Source: Petunia secreta (taxonomy: Eukaryota > Streptophyta > Magnoliopsida > Solanales > Solanaceae). From it: a stretch of 64,000 bases of DNA. The stretch covers positions 27,845,501 to 27,909,500 of the forward strand of contig JARKIP010000038.1 of the NCBI GenBank assembly GCA_029990175.1. Direction: 5' to 3'. Of the stretch, positions 1 through 11,559 are shown in pieces (the first letter of the stretch is position 1; the number at the start of each line of letters is the position of its first letter). The position numbers were made by a program, and so were the translations under genes. The notes beneath the pieces were generated by a model. That model did no database searches, was not told the DNA's origin, and worked only from the letters and a program-made list of their open reading frames with translations.

Positions 1-849
1 CCCTTAAGCTTCGTAGTAAGAATATATACTTTGTTGCAGATGTTTCAGACGAAGCTAAACTATCATTCTTCTAATATTACGAAGTCAATACTTTAATCAC
101 TCTTTCCAGAAGATTCATCATTTGACGTACACTACAATTAGAATATCTCTTGTTCTTATACATCGGGAGGAATATGCACACACTTTCTCTCTCTACTGGG
201 TTTTAACCTCTCTCCATATCTTACTATTATGTTGAATAGCTTGGTCCATACTACTCCAACCTCTCGAGGTACTTCCTAACCTTGCCTTTCCCACTCATTT
301 TTAGTGGTGTATGGGGTACAATGACAAATGAGGAAGTTATAGCCTTGGATTGCTGGTTCTGATGCTAGGTGTTCGATTTTTCATGAAAAAAGAGTAGTCT
401 GCAAGTTGGTTGGGAAAATGTCTTTCTTTGTAGTTGGTTGGCGTCATTGATAAAATTTACCATAATAAACAAACTATGGCAGATCAAGGCTAAAAGAGAG
501 TCCTTGTTGATTTCCAATGCCTTCTTACCTTCTAACCTTTAGTGCTGTGCTTTAGTTCCATAAGCTCGTGCTTGTACCTAATTTCCCTTGAAATATACAT
601 TTATAAAACTTCCAACTCGTCTAACTTGTCAAGCAAAAAGGCACTTTAAACTCATCTAATATAGACTGTCGTAATTAGATTTGCTTTTGATGAAGGTAAT
701 GCTTATACATACTCTTGGGTCTTGTCAGCAGTACTTTTTTGTTGTGATTATATTATTTCCATCTCTATTATTGTTATGGTTCAGTCTTTTGCATATTTGT
801 TTCAAAATGCATGCCTGATTGCTTATAGACATGATGGTCAATATTGTAG
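1..849. other. AT-rich stretch without a recognisable gene
   Basis: No protein family or RNA gene is recognised here. It may hold introns and upstream exons of the candidate gene whose last exons are proposed at 850-1096. Confidence 0.4.
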
Positions 850-1096
850 CATCAATTCCGTGATGGCCGTCTGGAGGAAGTGGTACTGCGTCATCTTGGT
901 TCTGAAGATGGAAGCACAGTGATTGCTAAAGATATTAGGTTAAATCTTTCATCCAAACTTTTTTCTTCAATTGTGTTATGGTGGCAATTGTCAGGGGTGT
1001 TTTCAGTTTTCTATTCTATAATTGACCAATTTATTCTTCTATGTCACTGTTACTTTCAGGCTCTCGGATTTCCTTAGCAACTTGAGAATAAGTTGA
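850..1096 (+). CDS. Possible last two exons of an unrecognised gene
   Basis: Two pieces splice into one frame. The first, 850-938, follows a TAG acceptor and ends before a GT donor. The second, 1060-1096, follows a pyrimidine-rich TTTCAG acceptor and ends in TGA. The joined frame is 41 codons and contains the motif RLEEVVLRHLGSEDGS. It is open, splice-consistent and not low-complexity, which is why it is listed. The family is not recognised. A later acceptor at about 1420 would give an alternative end containing DAIFPDKLCVGVE. Upstream exons were not found, so this may be a real 3' end or a fragment. Confidence 0.3.
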
Positions 1097-1136
1097 AACA
1101 ACAAATATGCTTTTAGTAATTTCAAGGTAATTCTAC

Positions 1137-1160
1137 ACCACCACCCCCCCCCCCCCCCCA
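1137..1160. repeat. C-rich homopolymer tract
   Basis: A run of cytosines about 18-20 long, broken only by A near its edges, followed by T and A runs. It is a simple-sequence tract and prone to length error in sequencing. Confidence 0.8.
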
Positions 1161-1468
1161 CCCGCCATCCCACCCAATTTTTTTTTAAAAAAAATAGAGA
1201 GAGAATGGAGTATCTGGTTTTCTTGCTGTTTACCATAACTAGGTGATTAATGTATGAATAAACTAGAATAGCCATTCTTTTGCCATTGGTAGGTAAAAAA
1301 TAAAGTAGCTACATTTTAGAAATTGACATTCTTTTTTCAAGTATTTTACTTTATTTTATAAATTTATTATTGTCCGTCGTCTTTTATTTTAATTAGAATT
1401 GGCTTTTGGCTGTTTCAGGGATGCAATTTTCCCTGATAAACTATGCGTTGGAGTTGAGGTACAGACAT

Positions 1469-1533
1469 AGCATTCCAGACAAGGAACTGCTTGGTACAGA
1501 CATGGCATTCCAGGCAAGGAACTGCTTGGTAAT
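1469..1533 (+). repeat. Tandem duplication of about 36 bp
   Basis: Two adjacent near-identical units contain GGTACAGACAT and AAGGAACTGCTT and differ at only a couple of positions. No coding role is seen. Confidence 0.7.
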
Positions 1534-2584
1534 CACGGATATATATCAAAACATAAAATGAAACTTATCCCGCCAACTCAAAATATAAACAGAAGGGGAG
1601 ACATAAAGTGAATATGGGTTTTGTATTCCTTACAGGGATTGATACATGGATTAGTAATGCTAGTATTATTTTGGTTCATTATATTGAAACTTAGATATAT
1701 ACAATTTGGTGTTTGCTTTGAGATGGTGCACAATTTTACCATTGGACTTTTGTAGGGCTTTTCTTTTCGTTTAATTTGGTTAAAAGGAATTGTGCACTCT
1801 GTAAAGAATTTTTCTTTATGTTGAAAAATTCTCCCAAGTTATTGTTGGCCCTCATATTTTATGACCTTCACGGAATCCATTGTTAGTTGAGCTCTGCAAC
1901 CATACAATTGTAGAGACGAGTGAATGTTATGGATGATGACTCACTAGATGAGGTTACTCAAGTCATTTAGGTGATATATATATATCTATGTATAGCCAAT
2001 ACATCATGGATGGATAAGTTATTCCTATGTTTCTCTCGCTGTGAAATATTACGGAGATTTTGTTATATAAGTTATACATACTACATTATTTGTACCATAT
2101 ATGTAAAAGGGGCAGCCAATGTATGAAAACATACGGAGATTGCTAAATAAGTTGTGCAAACTATGCTATTTGTACCAGATTTAAAAGGGGCAACCAAACA
2201 TAGGATAACCAACGAGCCTGTATTAATCCAAATCGGTTAAAAGTTAAAACTAGCTGACATGATTGGCCATCAGGAGTCAGTTACTGTGGTTCAATTGACA
2301 TGCATAGAAATTACGTGTGTATGCTAACAATTCCCTGTATTTGTGCATGTGCTTTCGGCCCCGGGCTAGTTAGACCATTTACCTCAACAACAAAAATAAT
2401 ATACTCAGTGTTATTCCACAAGTGGAGTTTTGGGAGCGTAAAATAAAACCTTACACCCATTAAGGTAGAGAGGTTGTTTCCGATACAAGTTAGACCATTT
2501 ACACTTGCTTTGTAAATTAAAATCATTTTTCTTTCAAAAAGTTGTATCTAACTATTATCTCCATCCTGTTATACGTGAAATGTA

Positions 2585-2611
2585 GTTTTTTTTTTTTTTT
2601 TTTTTTTTTTG
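2585..2611 (+). repeat. Poly-T tract
   Basis: About 25 consecutive T, just upstream of the L23a-like exon fragment. On the minus strand it is a poly-A run. No retroelement body ending at it was recognised. Confidence 0.7.
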
Positions 2612-2682
2612 CTTAGCCATATAATCTTTGTACTTTTTGTACTTTTGCTTGCTAAGTTACTTCCTTTCTCGTCCTTGTTCAA

Positions 2683-2766
2683 GATGATGGGACAAAGAAG
2701 GCTTATGTGAGGTTGAAAGCCGACTATAATGCTTTAGATGTGCCCAATCGAAAGATAGCAGCTTAA
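2683..2766 (+). pseudogene. Orphan last-exon fragment of ribosomal protein L23a (uL23)
   Basis: The frame from 2683 begins DDGTKKAYVRLKADYNALDV and stops at TAA 2764-2766. This is the characteristic carboxy end of cytosolic 60S protein L23a (uL23), which in plants reads much the same and ends in a short hydrophobic tail. Here the last residues are PNRKIAA rather than that tail. An AG precedes the fragment, so it may be a terminal exon. No upstream L23a exons (RNA-binding core) were found in the preceding 2.6 kb. It is therefore most likely an isolated fragment or the remnant of a truncated copy. Family identification is confident; functional status is doubtful. Confidence 0.6.
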
Positions 2767-3318
2767 AGCTAAACTTATCACGATCAATCTCGCTCCTTGA
2801 TCTGCAGGGAAGAGCATCTCAAAGTTTGGGATCATCTTAATTTATCTCCTAGTTTTGAACTTTGTTTGTCTAAGCTCTTAGATATGAGTTCCATGGAAAA
2901 ATTTTGAAGCAGAAGTGACTAATGTTATTCGTTTTGATTTTTGATATTGGGTTTCAGGGATTTGTATTGTTCCATAACTCAGTCAAGCTTGTATAGTCAT
3001 ATCTCGTTATAATAGCCCCTTGTTATAACAACATTTCAGTATAACAACCTAGTTTTCTTTAGAACCAAGTTTTCATTTTTTATTTTACCTCTCTTTAACA
3101 ACATTCTACCTATAACAACAATAACGTTCATTATAGCAGTACACTCTTTGTAAAGGTACCTCTTTGTAATAACCATACTCATGTATTGTATTATAATATT
3201 TTATAATAAAAATATCATGTATAAATATAAAATATAAAATATTTATGGTAATCATTTCTACCATAATATATTATCCTTTTTACATTCGTACCATAAAATT
3301 ATTTATGAAAAAAATTGT

Positions 3319-3768
3319 ATGAATGATAAGTTAAATGGTAAGTCGAACATTCTATGCCACCCATTATCTAATGATAATAAGTTCAACTTACGACATGCAA
3401 TCAACACTCTCGTAGAAGAATTGAATTATGTCAAGACCTATATCATTCTCCATTGTTGGAAAAATACCGGCATTCTACCTACAAATGACAACCTCATGTT
3501 AATAACTAAAAAATAGAACTTGTTGAGGATGTAGATAGTGTATGATCATTTATAGCCCAAATCCCTTCTCATAACTGCAATAGTAATGGATAATACCACT
3601 TATATGGAGTTTGATGTAACACTTTCAGTCCTTGAAACTTACACTGACGATCTAGAAGAGATTAATGCACAAGTCAATGGAGTGGAAGAACAAGAGACAA
3701 CGGAGGCAGAAGGTGAAAGTGCTGATGAAGAGCCTCAACCTACTACAACTTGGGCTGAAATAGAATAG
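3319..3768 (+). pseudogene. Remnant of pogo-like transposase, carboxy-terminal part
   Basis: Two short open frames, 3319-3516 and 3586-3768, are all that remains of coding sequence in the element. The first matches the end of the DDE superfamily-1 transposase domain, with the CW..TGILP motif. The second is rich in Glu and Thr and ends with a stop. The helix-turn-helix and CENP-B-like DNA-binding domains and the catalytic acidic triad are not visible. The fragment lies between the element's inverted ends. Confidence 0.6.
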
Positions 3769-3965
3769 TAAACAATAAAGCTATTATACAGCCTCCAAGG
3801 GAAAGCTTTTGAATACCCTTTTGCTGAATGTCTGGACAAAAATCTTTCGTAATTCCAGCGTTAATTGTCATGAGAGTGAAATTTATGAAACCAACCTACA
3901 AGTGTAGAATTCTTACGTCGAACTTGAGTTTTTTAATTTTAATTAATTTTTATGTTCCTTATATT

Positions 3966-4274
3966 TAGGACCCGTTTGTCCATGAAAAGTTTTTTGCTTT
4001 TTCTCAAAAAGCTTTTGAAAAATATGTTTGCCCATGAAAAACTGTCAAATTTTTGAGATTTTTTCAAAAACAGTTTTTGAAAAACCAAAAAGTACTTTTG
4101 ACCACTTTTTCAAGTTTTTCAAAAAATCTACTTTTTCCACTTACAAAACTTCAACTTTTTCCAAATAAAATTCATGTCCAAATATAACTTCAACTTCCAA
4201 ATACAATTTTTCAACTCAACTTCAAAAACTCTTTTTCAAAAACTTTTTGGTATCTATGGCCAAACGGCTACTTA
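3966..4274. mobile_element. hAT-like MITE nested in the pogo element
   Basis: Inverted ends: left GGACCCGTTTGTCCATGA, right reverse-complementing to GTAGCCGTTTGGCCATAGA. The CCGTTTGGCCAT core is typical of an abundant class of short hAT-like elements in Solanaceae. The interior is A/T-rich with repeated CAAAAAC/TTTTTG runs. No coding capacity and no clear 8-bp target duplication were found. Confidence 0.6.
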
Positions 4275-4555
4275 AAATTTTTTATCAGTACGATACAACT
4301 AATTATAGATTTATCAATAATGTATTAGCTTTTTCATTGTTAATATAAAATATAAAAATCTATTGAGATTTTAAATTTAACATCTATTTTGTTTTCATTT
4401 ATAACATATAAAAAATATAGAAAAATATTATTTTTCGTATTTTTTGGTTATAACAGTAAATTAAGATCTAAACGCCAAATATCAGCATACATATATAATA
4501 GCACCTCACTACAGCAGCTATGAAAATGCTGCCATTATAACAAGTTTTGACTATA

Positions 4556-5598
4556 TTAATTAATAATTAAAACTGCATGTAGCAGATCTTACGTTTGTCA
4601 CATTAGGAAAATAAATTACTGATACTATTTTAAGAACGTAGGGGCGGCTCAATAAAATCATAAGCATACCAAAATAGCATTACTTTTCAATAAAAAATTC
4701 ATTTTTATGGTCAACTAAAACACCATAAACATTTTAAGAAACTAAATTAAAATTTTTGAACAATCCAATAAATTAATATTTTTGAAATATTAATGTCACC
4801 AAGTATTTTTAAAGACTAGGTAGATGTGTTTAGTTCAGAAAAATTGAAAAATGAAATTATCACTTCCCAATAAATATATAGAAGAATCTGATTTTTTTAT
4901 GGCCCTGACATTAGTATTATGGTAAATATTTTTTCTAAGTTATTTAGTTTTTTTTTTTAGTTTTTCAAGGTTTTATAGCTTGTCTAATATTTTTATAATA
5001 TTGAATTAGACTATTCGAATCTTAATATCCACCAATAATATTTTTACAATAAAAATCAAAGCATTGTATTCAAACAAATGACTAACATTTTATTAATATG
5101 AAAAAACCCTTATCAATATAGATAAATAGTTTACCTATGTCCCAAATTGAATTATACCAAGATCTAGTGGATCTGATACCACCTTTAATGATATAATTTT
5201 CTCAAAAAATAAACTTTTTTATTAAGTTTATTAATCTAAACTCTGATATAACTTTGGAGGATATAAGTATCCTAAAAAATATTTTTTCTCTCAAATTTGA
5301 TACCATTTTAAGTATCATTTGGTGTATTAAAATTGGTGTGTGTATATAGACATGCACACATTATTTTTTGGCCAATGGTACTCTCTTTTTAACAATTTTT
5401 TCTCCCTTATTATCTTGGATTATTCCTATCATATTTTTATCGTATTAATTACAGTAAATAGTATAATTGTGTTAAACGCTAAATAATTACACTATTAATC
5501 AAGAAAAAAATGTGCACTGTCAGTTTCTACATGTTCATACACATGGTAAAAGAAGAATGCATAATACACATTCACACATTAATGAAATTAAAGACAAA
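4556..5598. other. AT-rich stretch without recognised features
   Basis: Very AT-rich DNA with no convincing reading frame, RNA gene or repeat end recognised. Confidence 0.5.
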
Positions 5599-6100
5599 TA
5601 TCAGTTTGGTGCCAGGTACATTGATATGTACACTAACTACAGTGGGCAAGGATTGACTAGTTGGCTGATATAATCAACACGATAAAGAACAATCTATATA
5701 ACAGACATATTATTTTCTCGGGTGGAATCCATCTGATCTTAAGCTAATGGCGCTTCCACCTTCTCACATTTTCGCTCACTTTTATATAGCCAACGAGAGT
5801 TGCCATGTTAGATGTATCAAGAATCTGTTGACATTGGTCCAGGAGTTCTATTTAGCATTGTATATTACACCTTGCTGACATGCATCTTCTCATGTTTTTG
5901 GTTAGTTCATGGTGACTTTGTCTGCCATCGGAGATGCGCATGTCTATCACACTCGTGTTGAAATTCTAAAAGACTAGATTCAGAGAATACCAAACCCTTT
6001 CCCAGCACTGAAGATCAATTCTGAGAAAAGAGATATAGATGGGTTGGTAGCAGCTGACTTTGAGCTTTATGGATATATAATCCTCATCGGGAAATATAAG
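5599..6100 (+). pseudogene. Intronless decayed fragment of DHFR-thymidylate synthase
   Basis: Read across several frames, this stretch follows the carboxy-terminal half of plant bifunctional dihydrofolate reductase-thymidylate synthase in order. It begins with FGARYIDM and NYSGQG, continues with WNPSDLKLMALPPSHIFAHF and DAHVYHTRVEIL, and ends with FPALKINSEKRDIDG. The active enzyme methylates dUMP to dTMP. Here the frame is broken by stops and shifts. The catalytic cysteine, expected in a PCH motif, reads as serine in LPPSHIF. No introns separate the blocks, which suggests a retrocopy or a captured cDNA-like piece. The DHFR domain and the amino-terminal part of TS are absent. Confidence 0.85.
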
Positions 6101-6690
6101 ACCATAAGGATCTTTTTCATGTTTGAATACTCTGATTTGAATGCTCTAATTTGAGTACTATTTAATGCTCTGATTTGAATATCATCAAACAAATGGTGCA
6201 TGTTTTCCAATGCAAAAAAAAAAAGACAAATATCAGTTTTCTTCCTTCCAAGTCGAAATGGATGTAAATGTGTCAGTCTTTTGATTCTATGTTCCTCTTA
6301 AAAATTCAGATTGTAAGAAAAAGAGGTGACAATATTTTAAGTGGATAAATCTAGAATCTGGACTACTTTAGTATTCGGACAGGATCATGATGGCAAAATA
6401 AATTGTTGAAAATTGATTTCTATCAAGGCACTTTTTGCTTTTTGAATGATCATTTCATTTTTTCAAATTTTTGTGTAGAATAAAAGGATGCTGGAAATTG
6501 GAATCGTATCAGAGGTTGAAATCCACCTTTAATTTCCTGAATGTCAGCTTCTAGAGATTCAGGTGGTATTCATGATACATTTCCACGTTTTAACAAACTA
6601 TTTTTTCAATATTTATTTTTTTGTTGCTTACATAATTGTCGCAACAATATACTACCTTCTTGATGTTGCTTTTGATGTTTAATTTAGGCA
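6101..6690. other. Intergenic stretch without recognised features
   Basis: No reading frame or repeat end was recognised between the DHFR-TS fragment and the possible exons near 6.7 kb. Confidence 0.45.
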
Positions 6691-6941
6691 ACGTCCATGG
6701 AGGAATCTTATAGTTTCCTTATGACGACTGATTACATACTCATGAAGATGCCTTTCAAATACTTAATTGGTAACCATGTTATATCCTCATTTTCTAAGAA
6801 AGTTTTCTTTCAATGTTTATTTTTTATCCCTTGCATAGATTTTACAAGAATATACTTACGTCATGATTTTCATGTTTGATTTAGGCAACTAGCAGGCAAG
6901 GAGTTGAAAGCAACCCGACGGATCAGATACTTTTCAAGAAG
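6690..6941 (+). other. Two possible exons in a locally duplicated segment
   Basis: Two segments each follow a T-rich acceptor reading TTTAGGCAAC, one starting at 6689 and one at 6886. Each can be closed by a GT donor, near 6771 and at 6942. The intron-like sequence before each is similar (a TCTAAGAAAG stretch followed by TTTCAAT), which suggests a tandem duplication of about 190 bp. Phases between the two do not join cleanly and no family is recognised. They could be exons of a gene interrupted by the Copia element, or chance. Confidence 0.2.
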
Positions 6942-7379
6942 GTAACTGTTAGTGACTTAATTTGAAACGATGATAATTTTCATGCTCTAAGAAAGTGCTC
7001 TTTCAATATTCATAATTTTCGCTTAATTATGTTTTAAAGCAATGATAGAATAGAGAGTGAGGGTGGGCATTGGAAGTTTGTGTGAGAATTTTAGGTGTTG
7101 AATAGTCGAAGTGAATTAATAACATAAACTAAATATGTGTATTGTATATGCACATGTGATTTTGTTTTAGTTTTATGATGGTATGTTAATTTAGCTGACT
7201 TTTCAAGTCGATGATAATTATAATACCTATCCTGATATATCTGTTTGTCTTTGAAGTATTCTCTTTTCTTGATATTTGTTGAAATTTCTTTGTTCTTATA
7301 TTAAACTTAATCGATTTATCTTTGTAGTGTTCTCTCTTGACGTTTGTTGAGATTTCTTTATTTTTTATACTGCATTTCT

Positions 7380-7759
7380 TGTTGACAGCAATGCATCACT
7401 GGAAAATGTTGATAAAGGATGAGCGTCGCCACAGTGATTCTTTCCCTTGGTCTCGTTGATTAGGGTTAAGAGAAGAAGGAAAATGAAGCGTTTGACTGGA
7501 GTTGAAATGTTTAAGTCCTTTTGACTGCCTAGCCACATGTACAGATCTGAAGGAGTCACTTAAGTCACTCAGCTTTTAATCATGACCATTGATTTATTGT
7601 ATAGATTCATTTAGATATTTCCATGTCAGCATAGTGGTAGTTTAGTTAGTTAGTGGTATCTATATATACTCTAGCTTGTAGCCTAAGCAAGGCAGTTAAC
7701 AGAATATTTTCATTCAGTTCAATTGGTAAATTTTCTCAAATGTGTTCCGTATTTCTTCA
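7380..7759 (+). repeat. 5' LTR of the Copia element
   Basis: Begins TGTTGACAGCAATG and ends CA immediately before the primer-binding site. A TATA-like TATCTATATATACTC lies about 90 bp before the end. Its partner is at 20009-20379. Confidence 0.9.
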
Positions 7760-7771
7760 TGGTATCAGAGC
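7760..7771 (+). other. Primer-binding site of the Copia element
   Basis: TGGTATCAGAGC directly follows the 5' LTR. It is the standard initiator-tRNA-Met complementary site of plant Copia elements. Confidence 0.9.
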
Positions 7772-8033
7772 GCTGGGCTCCTTTTGATCCGTCTTCTTCA
7801 AGATTCAACACTGATCATGCTTGTTTTCTAGAAGTTTCTCGTGCAAAATCACGGAAAAACAGTAAAAATTTCTTCAAATTTTTTGAATAATTTGGTTTTG
7901 TTCTTCTGCAATGTGAATTTCTACAGTACCATACAATTTATATCGTACAATTCCTAGCATTTCTATGCTTACAACGTGTAATTCTTCATATTTCTATTGG
8001 TCATATTGTAAAATTTTCTACAAATTGCTTACA

Positions 8034-8177
8034 ATGGCAAGAGTTGATAGCAACCATCCCTCTGATTCACCTGGAATGGTGTTGGTGACACCTGTTTTTG
8101 ATGGTTCTGCATATGGAGGATGGAAGAAATCAGTTCTAATAGCTTTATCAGCCAAAAATAAACTAGGTTTCATAGAC
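8034..8177 (+). pseudogene. Amino-terminal piece of Copia gag
   Basis: The frame from the ATG at 8034 contains HPSDSPGMVLVTPVFDGSAY followed by ALSAKNKLGFID. This is the amino end of plant Copia gag polyproteins, the region before the UBN2-type capsid domain. It stops being Copia at 8178, where LTR sequence of the inner element begins. Everything of gag after about residue 48 and the whole protease are missing from this copy. Confidence 0.85.
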
Positions 8178-9107
8178 AATATTGCTCACAAGACTCTTCC
8201 GATATCCTGCTCGCCTATTCAAGTTAATCCAACGCCTATATTCCTATGGAATCAGAAGTTAACAAGAACGCATTAATAATTCCTGTATATTGACTAAGCA
8301 AGGCGAATAGGTATATTCCTATCCTTATCCGCTAATCTATTCCCCGATGCCCAGGTTCAAGAACAAGCTCTATTAAATCCTATTGCAATCAAGAATTCCC
8401 TTTCCCAAGTTCAATTCAAGATTTATAAATAGTATTCAATTGGTGATCAAGCAATCAAATAATTAAGCTCAGGATTTAATAAATAACCCAATATGATAAA
8501 CTAATAAAATCAAATTAACATCTTAATATCAACATTCATGGAGATCCCACGACCCTAAAACTAACAAATTAAGAAATTAAAGAGAAAAGAAAGAACTCAA
8601 GTGACGAAGAGGTCCGAAGCCTGCTGCCCGTGCTTTGCCTCCTTGGAATCCAACGTGACCCCTCTCTAGGAATCACTTTGATTTGCTTTTATAATTTGCA
8701 AATATAATCCTTTTCCTAATTCCATTGGGTTTCCATCTTCTAATATGATTGTAAGAGTTGAACTAACTAGCAAGTTATTTAATATTTATCCTCAATCTAG
8801 AACACTTGTTTCTCCTTGCTGACACATACTCTGACTTTGGCCTTGGGCAACAGCTACGAAGCTTGTCTTGACTTAGAAAAATTATCCATGCCTTGTTCCT
8901 TTGCCTTTAGCTTTCGTCATTTAATATTTTTGTACTTCTTCCCAGCAAACATGTTTCATAATGAACCTAAACCATTCAAAATACACTTAATTAATGTAAT
9001 ATCAATATTGGCATAATGTTGGGCATATTTAATAATAAAAATACTCAAAGGACGATAAAAATAGGGGTGAATCAATATCAAAATATATATAAATATGGCC
9101 AACATCA
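8178..9107 (-). repeat. 3' LTR of the inner Gypsy-type element, truncated
   Basis: Collinear with 16083-17012. On the minus strand it starts TGATGTTGGCCAT beside a purine-rich tract at 9108-9125. Its far end is cut at 8178, where Copia gag begins. The short open frame at 8816-9016, repeated in the other LTR, is not considered a gene. Confidence 0.9.
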
Positions 9108-11559
9108 ACACCTCACACTTAAACTATTGCTCGCCCTCGAGCAATCCAAAGTCAACAACTCACTTAGACAACTCAACAATTAAACTCAAAGGACTTCAAC
9201 ACTATTGCTACACAACAATTCTCATAACTCTAGAGTTCTTTTCTTTTCCTCTATCGCTTCACCTAACTCAAAATACCAAAGTCTTCCACAATATCAAGAT
9301 CACAACCCATTAAGTGCATTTGGAAAATAAGATTGATGCATTAACTTAACTCTCATGCAAGTACCATAAATTCAAGGGTCCACAGTGTGTGTCTGATTGT
9401 TCCCCCTACGACTTCAATAATGAAACAATGGACCTAAGCGGCAAGACTTCAAAGAATTCACTTAATTTCAAATAATCAACAAATAGATATCACAGTTAAC
9501 CAACTTCCATTTTCAAGCCTCAATCAACTTCCAATCAATTCTTGCTCAATCAAGCTCCTAAAAGCTCCAAATGCACTGCGTAACAACCTACACACGCACG
9601 ACATCAAATTAGTGTAAAACCACATTCACAAACTATAAAACGAGCGAATAACAAGCTCAAACATGCGGAAATATTAAGGAAAGATTGGCATAAAATGCCA
9701 AACATCACCACCCCTCACTTGAACCTTTGCTCGCCCTCAAGCAAGTCACATCTCACTTCCCAACCTAGGTAAAACAGGTCTGCCTATGACTATGGTTGAT
9801 ACCGACCATTGAACCAATGCACACATGACTACTATGGATCCACAACATGCCAACAAATTACCAAAACCAAAAATATGAGAACCACCACCCCAAAATAGCT
9901 CAAATGCACAAACTCAACTTAATGCAACCATGCCCCCACAAAATCACACCTATCTACTCAACCAAGAACCATCAACTTCACCGATTTCATGCAAACCCCG
10001 TGCCCTCACCAATATGAAGCAAAAGAGTGCCCCCCAAAAGATCACACAACAATAAATATCACGAATAGAACGGGGGCAATAACAAATGAATTCACTCACT
10101 CTCATGAAAGCCTCACACGTCACACACAATGTACCATAGGCTTGCCCGTAGTGTAGGACTCCACTAATGTAAGCTCACTCCAATCGGGATTAACTAGGAC
10201 TTTAGAAAGGTCGTAATGTAGGCTAAGGGGCGGGTAGGATACATATGGTAATAGTGACTACCTCCCTAAGCACTTTAATACATCACATTCAAATTAAGCA
10301 CAATTCTCATCAAGCCACCGAATCAACACTTCCACACACACACCTTCTCAACAAGTAGCATTTTTCTTTTAAGCACACACTAGCAAGGAATGGATATCTT
10401 TTTCTCTTTTTTTTTTTATTTCTTTTTCCACAAATTTTTTTCTTTTCAACTTTGCTAATTTTTCCTTTTCTTTTTCAATTTCATTATCTTCCAACCTTGC
10501 CAATACTTTTCACTACTTCACAATTTTAACAATTATTCCCCTTCATTAGTTCCACTCAAAAACCTCCCAAAATCCAACCACAACTCCAACATAACAACAC
10601 AATATCAACTAAAGTGCTTAAGGAGTAAAGGGCCAAAAGAGACAATTTAGAACAAATGGGTAGGCTCGGGGTGTGGGTGCCAACAAAAAGGGTCAAAGAA
10701 ATCACAACAACCATTTTTTTTCCAAGGTGTATATGTAAGGGTAGGCAAATCAAAAGAAGGCCTTGTATCATTTCCCGACTAGAGCAAACCTAGAATTTCG
10801 CTTTGCACACACACGGAGCAAGTTCTAGACATTAATATGCAACATGGAGTAAACAAGAACATGTCTCACACACACATCACACATGATCCACACAAAAAGG
10901 TTCCATCAACAACTCTCAACCAAGCATCTAGAATGCAACTTGTGTTATTGAAAGGAATTTACTTACTTGTGAAGAATATTTTCACAAGTAAATTCCTACT
11001 CTTCTCTCTCAATAACATGTAAGTTGAACTAATTCTTTTTCATGGAAGGTTTCTTAACTAGTTACAAGTTTATGCATAAATTTTACTCTTGTTGTGCTTA
11101 AATTGTTCATGGTGCTAGATAGATAGCTTGTGACTTGTAAAAAGAGATCTCCCAACAATTTGGGAGAGTTGGCACATTCCAAAACTCATTGAAATTGATA
11201 GTTTCAAAATGTGCACACCAAGTATTTGTAAAAAAGCCTCAATGATGAAAATTGTATGACATTGTGAATTCTTGAGTAGCAATGCATTCCTTAGGCTTAT
11301 TATGGACATTAGGTGTCGCACACACATAAGAATTGATCATGATGCACCCACACTAGCTTGATCTTGAAAAATAAAAAACGTGGCATACTTTGTCCGAAGC
11401 TAGTTTTGTTTAAGTGTGGGGTTGCTTGTGCCATTGCGTTAAGTGTTTGACACATAGAGTGTGTGATAAGTGTGGGGTGGTGCCCTACCAATTGAGCTTG
11501 ACTTGTATTTTTGGTGCTTAGTTATCCATCTAACATTGATCTATTGTTGTGTAGGTACC
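9108..11559. other. Non-coding interior of the Gypsy-type element
   Basis: No pol domains are visible on either strand. A block beginning CATCAACACCTCACACTTAA near 9104 recurs in diverged form near 9703. This duplicates the junction of polypurine tract and LTR start. There is also a T-rich patch at 10400-10490 and a hairpin at 10944-11016. Confidence 0.6.
10944..11016. repeat. Long imperfect inverted repeat (hairpin)
   Basis: The arms GGAATTTACTTACTTGTGAA and TTCACAAGTAAATTCCT face each other across a 7-9 base loop. The stem is extended outward by GTTATTG and CAATAAC. It lies about 540 bp upstream of the antisense ORF, inside the Gypsy-type element. Function unknown. Confidence 0.75.

Larger units (their letters stand above)
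2992..4555 (+). mobile_element. Decayed pogo/Tigger-like DNA transposon (Tc1/mariner superfamily)
   Basis: The ends are imperfect inverted repeats: TATAGTCATATCTCGTTATA on the left, against a right end whose reverse complement reads TATAGTCAAAACTTGTTATA. A TA dinucleotide at each end fits the TA target of this superfamily. Inside, the frame at 3319-3516 carries HCWKNTGILP, the signature region near the end of plant and animal pogo/Tigger DDE transposases. The frame at 3586-3768 is an acidic tail of the kind that follows it. The upstream DNA-binding and DDE parts are missing, so the element is not autonomous. A hAT-like MITE lies inside it at 3966-4274. The MITE at 52284-52839 has closely related ends. 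Confidence 0.7.

Noticed and set aside
8816..9016. A 66-codon frame repeated identically at 16721-16921
   Set aside because: Both lie inside the two LTR copies of the inner retroelement; the duplication is of the LTR, not of a gene.
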